Shown here: positions 42,569 to 52,164 of the stretch, in pieces | Layout: every line of letters begins with the position of its first letter | How positions within the stretch are numbered: the first letter of the stretch is position 1 | Origin: Pseudomonas sp. SLFW | Lineage (GTDB): Bacteria > Pseudomonadota > Gammaproteobacteria > Pseudomonadales > Pseudomonadaceae | DNA: 64,000 nucleotides | Direction: 5' to 3' | Assembly (NCBI RefSeq): GCF_009905615.1 | Contig: NZ_JAAAKW010000012.1 | Span: 1-64,000, forward strand | Program-made: the position numbers and the translations under genes | The notes under the pieces: model-generated | Told to the model about the DNA's origin: nothing | The model's input: the letters and a program-made list of their open reading frames with translations, nothing else | Database searches by the model: none

Positions 42569-44674
42569 TTAAACGCCCGATGCCTTGGCTGCAGCGACGT
42601 CTTTGATCGACAGCTTGATGCGACCGCGGTTGTCGACGTCCAGTACCAGCACTTCGACTTCCTGGCCTTCTTTCAGCACGTCGGTGACTTTTTCAACGCG
42701 AGCATCGCTCAGCATCGAGATGTGCACCAGACCGTCTTTGCCAGGCAGGATGTTGACGAATGCGCCGAAGTCGACGATGCGCTCAACCTTACCGACGTAG
42801 ATCTTGCCGATCTCTGCCTCTGCGGTGATACCCAGAACGCGCTGACGTGCTGCTTCAGCCGCTTCCTTGGTTTCGCCGAAGATTTTGATCGAGCCGTCGT
42901 CTTCGATGTCGATCGAAGCCTTGGTTTCTTCACAGATGGCACGAATGGTCGCGCCGCCCTTGCCGATGACGTCACGGATTTTGTCGGTGTCGATCTTCAT
43001 CGCGATCATGGTCGGAGCGTTTTCCGACAGCTCAGGACGCGACTGGCCGATGATCTGGTTCATCTGACCAAGGATGTTCAGGCGAGCTTCCAGGGCCTGG
43101 CCCAGGGCGATCTCCATGATCTCTTCGGTGATGCCTTTGATCTTGATGTCCATCTGCAGCGCGGTAACGCCTTTGGCGGTACCGGCCACTTTGAAGTCCA
43201 TGTCGCCGAGGTGGTCTTCGTCACCCAGGATGTCGGTCAGAACAGCGAATTTCTCGCCTTCTTTAACCAGACCCATGGCGATACCGGCAACCGGTGCCTT
43301 CAGCGGAACGCCCGCGTCCATCAGCGCCAGCGAAGCGCCGCAGACCGACGCCATGGAGCTGGAACCGTTGGACTCGGTGATTTCCGATACGACACGGATG
43401 GTGTACGGGAACGCGTCAGCAGCAGGCAGCATGGCCTGAACCGAACGACGAGCCAGACGGCCGTGACCGATTTCGCGACGACCAGCGCCACCCATGCGAC
43501 CACACTCGCCCACCGAGAACGGAGGGAAGTTGTAGTGCAGCATGAACGGGTCTTTTTTCTCGCCTTCCAGGGTGTCCAGCAGCTGTGCGTCACGGGCAGT
43601 ACCCAGGGTCGCTACCACCAGCGCCTGCGTTTCGCCACGGGTGAACAGTGCAGAACCGTGAGTCTTCGGCAGAACGCCGACTTCGATGTTCAGCGGACGT
43701 ACGGTGCGGGTGTCGCGGCCGTCGATACGCGGTTTGCCATCAACGATGTTCTGGCGAACGGTGCGGTATTCGATCTCACCGAAAGCGGCTTTGACTTCGG
43801 AAGCCGACGGGCTGCCTTCCTCAACGGCCAGCTTGGCGACAACCTGATCCTTCAACTCGCCCAGGCGAGCGTAACGGTCGGCCTTGACGGTGATGGTGTA
43901 GGCCTCGGAAATCGCAGCGCCGAACTCGGAGCGGATAGCGCCCAGCAGTGCGGTGGCTTCTGGCTGAGGAGCCCAGGTCCAGGTTGGCTTGGCAGCTTCA
44001 GCGGCCAGCTCTTTGACAGCCTTGATGACCGACTGGAATTCGTCGTGGGCGAACAGGACCGCGCCCAGCATCTGGTCTTCGGTCAGCTCTTTGGCTTCGG
44101 ATTCAACCATCAGCACCGCTTCTTCGGTACCGGCAACGACCATGTCCAGGCTCGATGCTTTCAGTTGCTCGTAAGTCGGGTTCAGCAGGTAGCCGGTGCT
44201 TTCGTGGAATGCCACGCGAGCGGCGCCAATCGGGCCGTCGAACGGGATGCCGGAGATTGCGAGGGCAGCCGAAGTACCGATCATCGCAGCGATGTCCGGA
44301 TCGGTTTTCTTGCTGGTGGAAACGACGGTGCAGACAACCTGCACTTCGTTCATGAAGCCTTCAGGAAACAGTGGGCGGATCGGACGGTCGATCAGACGCG
44401 ACGTCAGTGTTTCTTTCTCGGAGGGACGGCCTTCACGCTTGAAGAAACCGCCAGGGATCTTGCCCGCAGCGTAGGTTTTTTCCTGGTAGTGAACGGACAG
44501 CGGGAAGAAGCCTTTGCCAGCGTCAGCTTGTTTGGCGCCGACTACAGTCACGAGTACGGTGACGTCGTCGTCAACGGTGACCAATACTGCACCAGAAGCC
44601 TGACGGGCGATGCGGCCTGTCTCCAGCGTGACGGTCGATTGACCGAATTGAAACGTCTTGATTACCGGGTTCAC
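42569..44674 (-). CDS. pnp: Polyribonucleotide nucleotidyltransferase (PNPase)
   Basis: A 701-residue protein of full length starting from GTG. Two RNase PH domains (the second with the catalytic block around RREIGHGRLARRS) are separated by an all-helical domain; a KH domain with VIGKGGATIRAI and a C-terminal S1 domain (YVGKVERIVDFGAFVNILPG) follow. PNPase degrades RNA 3'-to-5' using phosphate, and is part of the degradosome. It lies downstream of rpsO as in other proteobacteria. The 209-bp gap between them probably contains an additional promoter or processing site. Confidence 0.97.
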   Translation of the reverse strand: MNPVIKTFQFGQSTVTLETGRIARQASGAVLVTVDDDVTVLVTVVGAKQADAGKGFFPLSVHYQEKTYAAGKIPGGFFKREGRPSEKETLTSRLIDRPIRPLFPEGFMNEVQVVCTVVSTSKKTDPDIAAMIGTSAALAISGIPFDGPIGAARVAFHESTGYLLNPTYEQLKASSLDMVVAGTEEAVLMVESEAKELTEDQMLGAVLFAHDEFQSVIKAVKELAAEAAKPTWTWAPQPEATALLGAIRSEFGAAISEAYTITVKADRYARLGELKDQVVAKLAVEEGSPSASEVKAAFGEIEYRTVRQNIVDGKPRIDGRDTRTVRPLNIEVGVLPKTHGSALFTRGETQALVVATLGTARDAQLLDTLEGEKKDPFMLHYNFPPFSVGECGRMGGAGRREIGHGRLARRSVQAMLPAADAFPYTIRVVSEITESNGSSSMASVCGASLALMDAGVPLKAPVAGIAMGLVKEGEKFAVLTDILGDEDHLGDMDFKVAGTAKGVTALQMDIKIKGITEEIMEIALGQALEARLNILGQMNQIIGQSRPELSENAPTMIAMKIDTDKIRDVIGKGGATIRAICEETKASIDIEDDGSIKIFGETKEAAEAARQRVLGITAEAEIGKIYVGKVERIVDFGAFVNILPGKDGLVHISMLSDARVEKVTDVLKEGQEVEVLVLDVDNRGRIKLSIKDVAAAKASGV

Positions 44675-44883
44675 GGTTTCCTACCTTCTTTGTGGCTCTT
44701 GGGGGAACTGGTTTCTTGCGAATTCGTGGGCAGTGAGGGGAATCGGCCCCTGCGGCAGTCCAGGTGTACAGCCAAGCGTATAAAACATGTATCCAGATAA
44801 AACTTGAGGCTGGGAGCCTGCCATGCGCCAGCGGGAAACCCTCTGACGCACGACAGACAACCAACCTCTAGCGCAATCGCTGA

Positions 44884-45153
44884 TTAGCGACGCAGACCCA
44901 GGCGACCGATCAGAGCGCTGTAACGGCTCAGGTCTTTGCCTTTCAGGTAGTCCAGCAGCTTACGACGCTGGTTTACCATGCGGATCAGACCACGACGGGA
45001 GTGGTGGTCTTTACCGTTGGCCTTGAAGTGACCTTGCAGTTTGTTGATGTTGGCGGTCAGCAGTGCAACTTGCACTTCTGGCGAACCAGTGTCACCAACA
45101 GCTTGCTGGTAGTCGGTTACGATCTGAGATTTTTCTTCAACGCTGAGAGCCAT
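44884..45153 (-). CDS. rpsO: 30S ribosomal protein S15
   Basis: An 89-residue protein identical in length to other S15 proteins. Recognisable residues are GSPEVQVALLTANINKLQGHFK and KDHHSRRGLIRMVNQRRKLLDYLK. S15 binds 16S rRNA at the h20-h22 junction, and in enterobacteria represses its own translation through the mRNA leader; that control is not evident from this leader. It sits between truB and pnp in the conserved order. Confidence 0.98.
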   Translation of the reverse strand: MALSVEEKSQIVTDYQQAVGDTGSPEVQVALLTANINKLQGHFKANGKDHHSRRGLIRMVNQRRKLLDYLKGKDLSRYSALIGRLGLRR

Positions 45154-45302
45154 GAGGCAATCCTTTTATCAGGAAACCGCTCCAGAGAGACGATTTCAAC
45201 AGGCCGAGAGCAAACTCTCGTATTAAAAAATGAGGCGTGACCATGCCTGTTAACAGCCACCCTTCACCGCCGTGCAGGAAACCCTGTCACAACGGGTTTC
45301 GG

Positions 45303-46220
45303 TCACTCTGACCGAATCAAACGACGCGGCGCAATCCGCCCGTCTTCACTCACTTCACCGATTCCGATGAAGCGTCCTTCGTGATCCTGCACCCGTACCA
45401 TGCCGAACTTCGGCGCATCCGGGGCTCTGACTGGCTGACCGTGCAGCCAGTAAAACGAACTGTGCTCGGAAAATTGCAGCAGAGGCCAATCCTGCAAACC
45501 GCTGTCGGAAGGCATCAGGAAACGATCAACCGCTTCGTTGCCACCTTCGGCGTGAACCGCTTCAAGCTCTTCCAGCGTAACAGTCTGCGCCAGTGTGAAC
45601 GGCCCTGCTTGCGTACGACGCAGCTCGGCAACATACGCGCCACAGCCCAGTTTTTCACCGATATCTTCCACGAGGGTGCGGATATAGGTGCCTTTGCTGC
45701 AGTCAACGGCCAGCCGCGCGGTCTCGCCTTCGCTCGCCAATAATTCCAGGCGCGCAATAGTAACAGAACGCGGTTCGCGCTCCACCACTTCCCCTGCTCG
45801 AGCCAACTTGTACAACGGCTGGCCATCACGCTTCAGGGCAGAGTACATCGGCGGTATCTGACTGATTTGCCCACGAAAATCAGGCAATACAGCTTCGATA
45901 TCGGAGCGACCAACGGTCACCGGACGAGTTTGTAACACGTCGCCTTCGGCGTCCGCCGTGGTGGTGGTCTTGCCCAACTGCATCAGGGTTTCGTAACCCT
46001 TGTCGGAATCGAGCAGGTATTGGGAGAACTTGGTCGCCTCTCCGAAGCACAGTGGCAGCACGCCGGTGGCGAGGGGATCGAGGCTACCGGTGTGGCCGGC
46101 CTTTTCCGCATTGAGCAACCAGCGCACCTTCTGCAAGGCGGCGTTGGAGGTGAAACCCAGCGGCTTGTCGAGCAGGATGATGCCGCTGACGTTGCGGCGA
46201 ATACGCTTGACCTGAGCCAC
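45303..46220 (-). CDS. truB: tRNA pseudouridine-55 synthase
   Basis: A 305-residue TruB starting from GTG. The catalytic Asp lies in GHTGSLDPLATGVLPLC, and the C-terminal PUA domain covers the last 60 residues. It converts U55 to pseudouridine in the T-loop of all tRNAs and also helps tRNA folding. It begins four bases after the rbfA stop, as in the conserved nusA-infB-rbfA-truB order. A 7-bp hairpin (45278-45300) follows its stop without a clear T-run. Confidence 0.97.
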   Translation of the reverse strand: MAQVKRIRRNVSGIILLDKPLGFTSNAALQKVRWLLNAEKAGHTGSLDPLATGVLPLCFGEATKFSQYLLDSDKGYETLMQLGKTTTTADAEGDVLQTRPVTVGRSDIEAVLPDFRGQISQIPPMYSALKRDGQPLYKLARAGEVVEREPRSVTIARLELLASEGETARLAVDCSKGTYIRTLVEDIGEKLGCGAYVAELRRTQAGPFTLAQTVTLEELEAVHAEGGNEAVDRFLMPSDSGLQDWPLLQFSEHSSFYWLHGQPVRAPDAPKFGMVRVQDHEGRFIGIGEVSEDGRIAPRRLIRSE

Positions 46221-46224
46221 GCCG

Positions 46225-46626
46225 TTATTCCTCCGAACCGTCTTGCTTGGCAGCAGGTTCGTGCTGACCGTCCTCGGCCACCGCGCGCTCGATCAACGCC
46301 GACAGGTGCGCGCCACGGGCAACGCTTTCGTCGTAGTGGAAATGCAATTGAGGCACGCTGCGCAGCTTCATTTCACGCGCCAGCTGCATGCGCAGGAAAC
46401 CCGCTGCGGAATTCAAGACCTTGATGGTCTGGCTGATGTCTTCAGCGTTGTCCTGGCCCATCACGGTGATGAAGATCTTCGCGTGTCCCACATCACGGCT
46501 GACGTCGACAGCAGTGATGGTGACCAGACCTACGCGCGGGTCCTTGACTTCACGACGGATCAGTTGAGCCAGCTCGCGCTGCATCTGATCGCCGATACGT
46601 TGGGTACGGCTGTATTCTTTTGCCAT
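46225..46626 (-). CDS. rbfA: Ribosome-binding factor A
   Basis: A 133-residue RbfA with the KH-type core (TQRIGDQMQRELAQLIRREVKDPRVG...VTITAVDVSRDVGHAKIFI). The last 20 residues are a charged, Glu/Lys/Asp-rich tail. It binds the 30S subunit during late 16S rRNA maturation and is needed for cold growth. A 157-bp gap with a hairpin separates it from infB. Confidence 0.96.
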   Translation of the reverse strand: MAKEYSRTQRIGDQMQRELAQLIRREVKDPRVGLVTITAVDVSRDVGHAKIFITVMGQDNAEDISQTIKVLNSAAGFLRMQLAREMKLRSVPQLHFHYDESVARGAHLSALIERAVAEDGQHEPAAKQDGSEE

Positions 46627-46679
46627 GTCTTGTTACCTGTACTGACCTTCGGCAAAAGCCGTCCGGTCTGAAAGCGGCA

Positions 46680-46713
46680 AACGCCCGGCCTGGCAGAAGC
46701 CGGACCGGGCGTT
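46680..46713 (-). other. Hairpin between infB and rbfA
   Basis: A 9-bp stem aacgcccgg (46680-46688) with ccgggcgtt (46705-46713) has secondary pairing inside (ccggc/gccgg). On the minus strand only a short TTT follows, so it is a weak or partial terminator, an RNase processing site, or simply an RNA stabiliser at the infB end. Confidence 0.5.
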
Positions 46714-46783
46714 GCGTTTAGAACCCATGACGTGCGCTGAGCATTTTCATGCGACGTTCGCCAGAGTTCCTGAAGCTCGCGAT

Positions 46784-49324
46784 TTAGAGGCTGCGAGCCA
46801 CTTGGACCTTTTCGAAGACTTCGATCTTGTCGCCGACCTTGACGTCGTTGTAGCTCTTGACGCCGATACCGCATTCCATGCCGGCACGTACTTCGGAAGC
46901 GTCATCCTTGAAGCGGCGCAGGGATTCCAGCTCGCCTTCGAAGATAACGATGTCTTCACGCAGTACACGGATCGGACGGTTACGGAACACAACGCCTTCA
47001 ATGACCATGCAACCGGCGATCGCACCGAATTTCGGCGAGCGGAACACGTCGCGAACTTCGGCGATACCCAGGATGTTCTCCCGGACGTCGCTGCCAAGCA
47101 TGCCGGTAAGGGCTTTCTTGACGTCTTCGATGATGTCGTAGATGACGTTGTAGTAACGCATGTCCAGACCTTCCTGCTCGACGATCTTGCGCGCGCCAGC
47201 ATCAGCACGCACGTTGAAGCCGAACAGAACAGCGTTGGAAGCCAGCGCCAGGTTGGCGTCGCTTTCGGTGATACCACCGACGCCGCCGCCCACTACACGC
47301 ACTTGCACTTCGTCGTTGCCCAGGCCATTCAAAGCGCCCTGCAAAGCTTCGAGGGAGCCACGGACGTCGGATTTGAGGACGATGTTGAGCGTCTTCTTCT
47401 CTTCCTGACCCATGTTCTCGAAGATATTTTCCAGCTTGCCGGCGTGAGCACGGGCCAGCTTGACTTCGCGGAACTTGCCTTGACGGAACAGAGCCACTTC
47501 ACGGGCTTTCTTCTCGTCAGCAACTACGCTCATCTCGTCGCCAGCGTCCGGTGTACCGTCCAGGCCGAGAATCTCGACAGGGATGGATGGACCGGCTTCC
47601 TTGATGGATTTGCCGTTCTCGTCGAGCATGGCGCGGACACGACCGTAGTTGGAGCCAACCAGGACCATGTCGCCCTGACGCAGCGTACCGTCCTGAACCA
47701 GAACGGTGGCCACTGGACCACGGCCCTTGTCCAGACGCGATTCAACCACGACACCACGACCTGGGGCCGATGGCGTAGCGACCAGTTCCAGAACTTCAGC
47801 TTGAAGCAGGACCGCTTCCAGCAGTTCGTCGACACCCGTACCGACTTTTGCCGATACCGGTACGAATGGGGTATCACCACCCCACTCTTCGGACGTTACG
47901 CCATGAACCGACAGTTCACTGCGGATACGGTCCAGGTCAGCACCCGGCTTGTCGATCTTGTTGACCGCCACGACCAACGGAACGCCAGCAGCGACAGCAT
48001 GCTGAACGGCTTCGATGGTTTGAGGCATGACACCGTCGTCGGCAGCAACCACCAGAATCACGATGTCGGTCGCCTTGGCACCACGGGCACGCATTGCGGT
48101 AAACGCGGCGTGACCCGGGGTGTCGAGGAACGTCACCATGCCACGCTCGGTTTCAACGTGGTACGCACCAATGTGCTGGGTGATACCACCGGCTTCGCCA
48201 GCGGCAACCTTGGCACGACGGATGTAGTCGAGCAGCGAGGTCTTACCGTGGTCAACGTGACCCATGACGGTCACGACCGGCGCACGAGGAACCGTTTCAC
48301 CTTCGAATTTCAGGGACTCAGCCAGGGAATCTTCCAGGGCGGTATCGCTGACCAGGGTCACTTTGTGGCCCAGTTCTTCAGCGACCAGTTGGGCAGTTTC
48401 CTGATCCAGAACCTGGTTGATGGTGGCTGGCGTGCCCAGCTTGAACATGAACTTGATGATTTCAGCAGCTTTGACCGACATCTGTTGAGCGAGGTCGCCC
48501 ACAGTGATGGTCTCGCCGATCTTCACTTCACGAACCACAGGACCGGTAGGGTTCTGGAAGCCGTGAGCGTTGCGCTTCTTCAGTTTCGCCTTGCCGCGAC
48601 CACCACGACGGAAGCCATCGCTTTCTTCGTCGGTGGTACGTGGAGCAACGCGTGGCGCAGGCGCCTTTTCCTTGACCGAAGCACGATGCGGAGCGTTTTT
48701 GCGCTCGCCATCGCCACCGCCGCCACGACGATTGTTATCGTCGGCACGTGGTTTATCAGGGCGACGAGGCTCCTCGCGCTTGCGAATATCGGCAGCCGGT
48801 GCAGGGGCAGCGACAGGCGCTTCCTGAACATGCTCTGCAGCCACTTGCGGAGCGGCTTCGGCCGCTGGCGCCGGAGCAGCAACAGCGTCAGCAGTTTCCT
48901 GAGCGGTAGCAGGCTGGCGGCGCGCTTCTTCTTCGGCACGCTGACGGGCTTCTTCTTCAGCCTTTTGACGCGCGGCATTTTCTACCGCACGACGCTCGTC
49001 CTGCTCGCGCTTGCGCTCGGCTTCGATTTCTTCCGGGCTACGCTGTACGAAGACTTTCTTTTTACGTACTTCAACGCTGATGCTTTTGCTGCCAGCAACG
49101 CGCAGGGTACTGGTGGTTTTGCGCTGCAAAGTGATCTTGCGCGGTTCTTCCACTTTAGCCTTGTGGCCGCTTTTCAGGTGCGTCAACAGGGCTTGTTTTT
49201 CGTTATCGGTCACAACTTGCTCGGCGGCGGTGTGCGGCAGACCTGCCTCACGCATCTGCTGTAACAGGCGCTCTACCGGTGTGTCGACCGTTTTGGCCAG
49301 TTCTTTCACCGTGACTTGCGTCAT
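46784..49324 (-). CDS. infB: Translation initiation factor IF-2
   Basis: An 846-residue IF-2. The N-terminal IF2-N motif (VTVKELAKTVDTPVERLLQQM) is followed by a long Arg/Glu/Ala/Pro-rich linker (about 100-250), the G domain with GHVDHGKT, DTPGHAAF and NKID, and the C-terminal domains that bind fMet-tRNA. It recruits initiator tRNA to the 30S subunit and promotes subunit joining. It lies between nusA and rbfA in the conserved operon. The linker varies most within the genus. Internal starts giving shorter isoforms, as in E. coli, cannot be assessed here. Confidence 0.98.
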   Translation of the reverse strand: MTQVTVKELAKTVDTPVERLLQQMREAGLPHTAAEQVVTDNEKQALLTHLKSGHKAKVEEPRKITLQRKTTSTLRVAGSKSISVEVRKKKVFVQRSPEEIEAERKREQDERRAVENAARQKAEEEARQRAEEEARRQPATAQETADAVAAPAPAAEAAPQVAAEHVQEAPVAAPAPAADIRKREEPRRPDKPRADDNNRRGGGGDGERKNAPHRASVKEKAPAPRVAPRTTDEESDGFRRGGRGKAKLKKRNAHGFQNPTGPVVREVKIGETITVGDLAQQMSVKAAEIIKFMFKLGTPATINQVLDQETAQLVAEELGHKVTLVSDTALEDSLAESLKFEGETVPRAPVVTVMGHVDHGKTSLLDYIRRAKVAAGEAGGITQHIGAYHVETERGMVTFLDTPGHAAFTAMRARGAKATDIVILVVAADDGVMPQTIEAVQHAVAAGVPLVVAVNKIDKPGADLDRIRSELSVHGVTSEEWGGDTPFVPVSAKVGTGVDELLEAVLLQAEVLELVATPSAPGRGVVVESRLDKGRGPVATVLVQDGTLRQGDMVLVGSNYGRVRAMLDENGKSIKEAGPSIPVEILGLDGTPDAGDEMSVVADEKKAREVALFRQGKFREVKLARAHAGKLENIFENMGQEEKKTLNIVLKSDVRGSLEALQGALNGLGNDEVQVRVVGGGVGGITESDANLALASNAVLFGFNVRADAGARKIVEQEGLDMRYYNVIYDIIEDVKKALTGMLGSDVRENILGIAEVRDVFRSPKFGAIAGCMVIEGVVFRNRPIRVLREDIVIFEGELESLRRFKDDASEVRAGMECGIGVKSYNDVKVGDKIEVFEKVQVARSL

Positions 49325-49351
49325 GCACTTCTCTCCTCAGGCCGCATTTAC

Positions 49352-50833
49352 TTACTCGAACCAATGGGCTCGGGCGGCCATGATCAACTTGCCGGCACGA
49401 TCATCGTCAATGCCGTCGATGTCGAGCAGATCGTCAATAGACTGCTCGGCCAGGTCTTCGCGGGTAATTACGCCGCGCACCGCCAGTTCCATCGCCAAAT
49501 CCTTGTCCATACCCTCAAGCGAGAGCAGGTCTTCGGCCGGATGGGCGTCTGCCAGCTTTTCCTCAGTAGCGATGGCTTTGGTCAACAAACGATCCTTGGC
49601 GCGAGCACGAAGCTCGTTGACGATGTCTTCGTCAAAGCCGTCGATGTTGAGCATTTCTTCCAACGGTACGTAGGCAATCTCTTCCAGGCTGGTGAAGCCT
49701 TCGTCCACCAGAACCTGCGCGAGCTCTTCGTCGACTTCCAACTCTTCGATGAAGTTACGCAGGATGTCGCCGGTTTCCGCTTGCTGCTTGGCCTGGATGT
49801 CCGATTCGGTCATCACGTTCAGGGTCCAGCCAGTCAACTGGCTTGCCAGACGCACGTTCTGGCCGCCGCGACCAATCGCTTGGGCCAGGTTGTCCGCACC
49901 GACAGCGATGTCCATGGCGTGGGCGTCTTCATCAACGATGATCGCTGCCACTTCGGCAGGCGACATGGCGTTGATGACGAACTGCGCCGGGTTATCGTCC
50001 CAGAGCACGATATCCACACGCTCGCCGCCCAACTCGCCGGAAACAGCCTGGACACGCGAACCACGCATGCCGATGCACGCGCCTTGCGGGTCAATGCGTT
50101 TGTCCTTGGAGCGAACTGCGATTTTTGCACGCGAACCAGGATCACGGGAGGCAGCCATCACCTCGATGAGACCTTCGGCAATTTCCGGTACTTCAATCCG
50201 GAACAGCTCGATCAGCATCTCTGGCGCAGTACGCGACAGGATCAACTGAGGACCACGGTTTTCAGTGCGGATCTCTTTGAGCAATGCACGGACGCGGACA
50301 CCGACGCGGAAGGTTTCCCGGGAGATGATGTCTTCACGCGCCAGCAGCGCCTCGGCATTGTTACCCAAGTCGACGATGACATTGTCACGTGTAACTTTTT
50401 TAACAGTGCCGGAAATGATTTCGCCCAGACGCTCACGATAAGCGTCCACGACTTGAGCGCGCTCGGCTTCGCGTACTTTCTGCACAATGACTTGCTTGGC
50501 AGTCTGGGCAGCGATACGGCCGAACTCGATAGACTCGATCTTTTCTTCTACGACATCGCCGACGTTCGCACCGGGGTGCGTCTCGGCAACCTTGCTCGGC
50601 CAGGTTTCGATGGCCGGATCATCAAGGTCTTCTTCTTCGACGACTGTCCAGCGACGGAACGTCTCGTAAGCGCCCGTGTGGCGGTTGATTTCCACACGCA
50701 GGTCAACTTCGTCTTCAAAACGCTTTTTAGTGGCCGTGGCCAACGCGATTTCCAGCGCTTCAAAAATTACACCGGCCGGTACGCCTTTTTCATTGGATAC
50801 CGACTCAACAACCAGCAGTACTTCTTTGCTCAT
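49352..50833 (-). CDS. nusA: Transcription termination/antitermination protein NusA
   Basis: A 493-residue NusA. The start MSKEVLLVVESVSNEKGVP is used; an upstream in-frame ATG would add MRKARRT, which is not in homologues. Domains in order are the polymerase-binding N-terminus (1-130), S1 (about 135-200), KH1 and KH2 (about 200-345) and two acidic AR repeats (about 365-490, ending ARAHWFE). It binds RNA polymerase and modulates pausing, termination and antitermination. The gene is cotranscribed with rimP and infB. Confidence 0.98.
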   Translation of the reverse strand: MSKEVLLVVESVSNEKGVPAGVIFEALEIALATATKKRFEDEVDLRVEINRHTGAYETFRRWTVVEEEDLDDPAIETWPSKVAETHPGANVGDVVEEKIESIEFGRIAAQTAKQVIVQKVREAERAQVVDAYRERLGEIISGTVKKVTRDNVIVDLGNNAEALLAREDIISRETFRVGVRVRALLKEIRTENRGPQLILSRTAPEMLIELFRIEVPEIAEGLIEVMAASRDPGSRAKIAVRSKDKRIDPQGACIGMRGSRVQAVSGELGGERVDIVLWDDNPAQFVINAMSPAEVAAIIVDEDAHAMDIAVGADNLAQAIGRGGQNVRLASQLTGWTLNVMTESDIQAKQQAETGDILRNFIEELEVDEELAQVLVDEGFTSLEEIAYVPLEEMLNIDGFDEDIVNELRARAKDRLLTKAIATEEKLADAHPAEDLLSLEGMDKDLAMELAVRGVITREDLAEQSIDDLLDIDGIDDDRAGKLIMAARAHWFE

Positions 50834-50880
50834 CGTACGCCTCGCCTTTCGCAAGCCATTGGATCCGCGGGATCCGCGTC

Positions 50881-51339
50881 TCAGTCAAACGTGGGAATAA
50901 TGTTGGCTTTGTCGATCAGATCGATCGGCAACAGGTATTCGTGAGTATCCACTTGCACCACGACATCCTGCTCCTCCACCCCGCGGAGAAGGCCTTGAAA
51001 GTTACGTCGACCGTCGAAGGGCGAGCGCAGCTTTATCTTCACTTGTTCCCCGGCAAAGGCTGCAAACTGCTCAATCGTGAACAGCGGGCGTTCCATGCCA
51101 GGAGAAGAAACTTCGAGCGTATATTCGGAGCTGATCGGATCTTCTACGTCCAGAACACCGCTGATCTGACGGCTGACGATGGCACAATCGTCCACCAGCA
51201 CGCCGCCCTCTTTATCGATATAAACGCGCAACATTGAGTGACGACCCTGGGCCGAAAACTCGATACCCCAGCATTCATAGCCAAGGGCCACGACCACCGG
51301 GGCCAGCAAGGCCTGCAACTGTTCTAGCTTGCTCGACAC
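50881..51339 (-). CDS. rimP: Ribosome maturation factor RimP
   Basis: A 152-residue RimP starting from GTG, with gaggggg 5-10 bases upstream. This start matches the length and N-terminus (SSKLEQLQALLAPVVVALG) of other Pseudomonas RimP proteins; the upstream open frame is not coding. Two domains are visible (ALGYECWGIEFSAQG..., and the C-terminal SM-like LLRGVEEQDVVVQV). It acts in 30S assembly. It is the first protein gene of the metY-type operon behind the two tRNAs. Confidence 0.96.
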   Translation of the reverse strand: MSSKLEQLQALLAPVVVALGYECWGIEFSAQGRHSMLRVYIDKEGGVLVDDCAIVSRQISGVLDVEDPISSEYTLEVSSPGMERPLFTIEQFAAFAGEQVKIKLRSPFDGRRNFQGLLRGVEEQDVVVQVDTHEYLLPIDLIDKANIIPTFD

Positions 51340-51436
51340 CTGAACCCCCTCGTGCATGCTGTGCAAATAAAAAATGGGCAAAGCGCCCATCTCATGAAAA
51401 ACGCCGTTGAACAGCGGCGTAATAAAGTGTCCAGTT

Positions 51437-51461
51437 AACAAAAAGCCCCTGAAAAGGGGCT
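51437..51461 (-). terminator. Hairpin after tRNA-fMet
   Basis: The stem agcccct with aggggct has a gaaa loop. The minus strand continues ttttgtt. It lies 11 bp after the tRNA and may end part of the tRNA transcripts before rimP. Confidence 0.75.
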
Positions 51462-51471
51462 CCGCTAAAAC

Positions 51472-51548
<77 letters not shown>

Positions 51549-51610
51549 ACAAAGCTGGGGCGGAAGTATACGACCGATCCCGATTTGGGTCAATCCGACA
51601 CATCCACCTA

Positions 51611-51634
51611 CAAGAAAGCCCGCTACTGCGGGCT
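51611..51634 (-). terminator. Hairpin after tRNA-Leu
   Basis: The stem agcccgc with gcgggct has a tact loop, followed on the minus strand by tttcttg. It lies between the two tRNAs. Confidence 0.7.
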
Positions 51635-51645
51635 GACTTGTTAAT

Positions 51646-51731
51646 TGGTACCGAGAAGGGGACTCGAACCCCTACACCCTATGGGCACAACCACCTCAAG
51701 GTTGCGTGTCTACCAATTCCACCACCTCGGC
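51646..51731 (-). tRNA. tRNA-Leu (GAG)
   Basis: An 86-nt tRNA on the minus strand, from gccgagg to an encoded CCA. The anticodon loop is cttgagg, so the anticodon is GAG (reads CUC/CUU). The long variable arm is typical of class II tRNA-Leu. The T-arm aggggttcgagtcccct is standard. It lies directly downstream of secG. Confidence 0.95.
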
Positions 51732-51776
51732 ATTACAACTCTTTTTGCAGCCCCAATATCGACTGCGAATCCTGTG

Positions 51777-52160
51777 TTACTTCTGTTCTGGAGCGGCAGG
51801 AACATCAGCTGGAGCAGCGGCTGGTTTCTGTTGCCCTTCCAGGACCGGAACATCATCTGCTGCCGGCTTTTGTTTAACTTCCAACACCGCTGGATCTGGC
51901 AAACCTACTTGAGTCAGCTGGTGAGCTTTCTCTTTAGCAAAGTAACCTAACCCCAAGCTGGTTATGAAGAAACAGGCGGCAAGTATAGCAGTAAACTTAC
52001 TAAGAAAGGTAGAGGAACCTTGGCCTCCGAAGACAGTATTTGATGCACCTGCTCCGAACGACGCGCCAGCGTCCGCACCTTTACCCTGCTGCAGCAATAC
52101 CAGAGCAACAACGCCCAGCGCACCCAGCAGATGAAGAACGACTACGACTGTTTCCAGCAT
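51777..52160 (-). CDS. secG: Protein-export membrane protein SecG
   Basis: A 127-residue SecG. Two transmembrane helices (about 1-23 and 54-75) flank the conserved cytoplasmic loop LLQQGKGADAGASFGAGASNTVFGGQGS. The C-terminus is a Pro/Ala/Glu-rich tail. It associates with SecYE to aid translocation. The ATG at 52160 is used; upstream codons (to 52208) overlap tpiA. It is four bases after the tpiA stop. Confidence 0.96.
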   Translation of the reverse strand: MLETVVVVLHLLGALGVVALVLLQQGKGADAGASFGAGASNTVFGGQGSSTFLSKFTAILAACFFITSLGLGYFAKEKAHQLTQVGLPDPAVLEVKQKPAADDVPVLEGQQKPAAAPADVPAAPEQK

Positions 52161-52164
52161 TTTT

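Noticed and set aside
42722..44800. Open frame of about 690 codons opposite pnp
   Set aside because: Shadow of pnp, with no recognisable domain or ribosome-binding site.
46712..49264. Open frame of about 850 codons opposite infB
   Set aside because: Same cause as above; infB is certain and the opposite product is low-complexity.
50863..50880. Tandem ggatccgcg duplication between nusA and rimP
   Set aside because: Only nine bases twice, no T-run and no known site; probably neutral.
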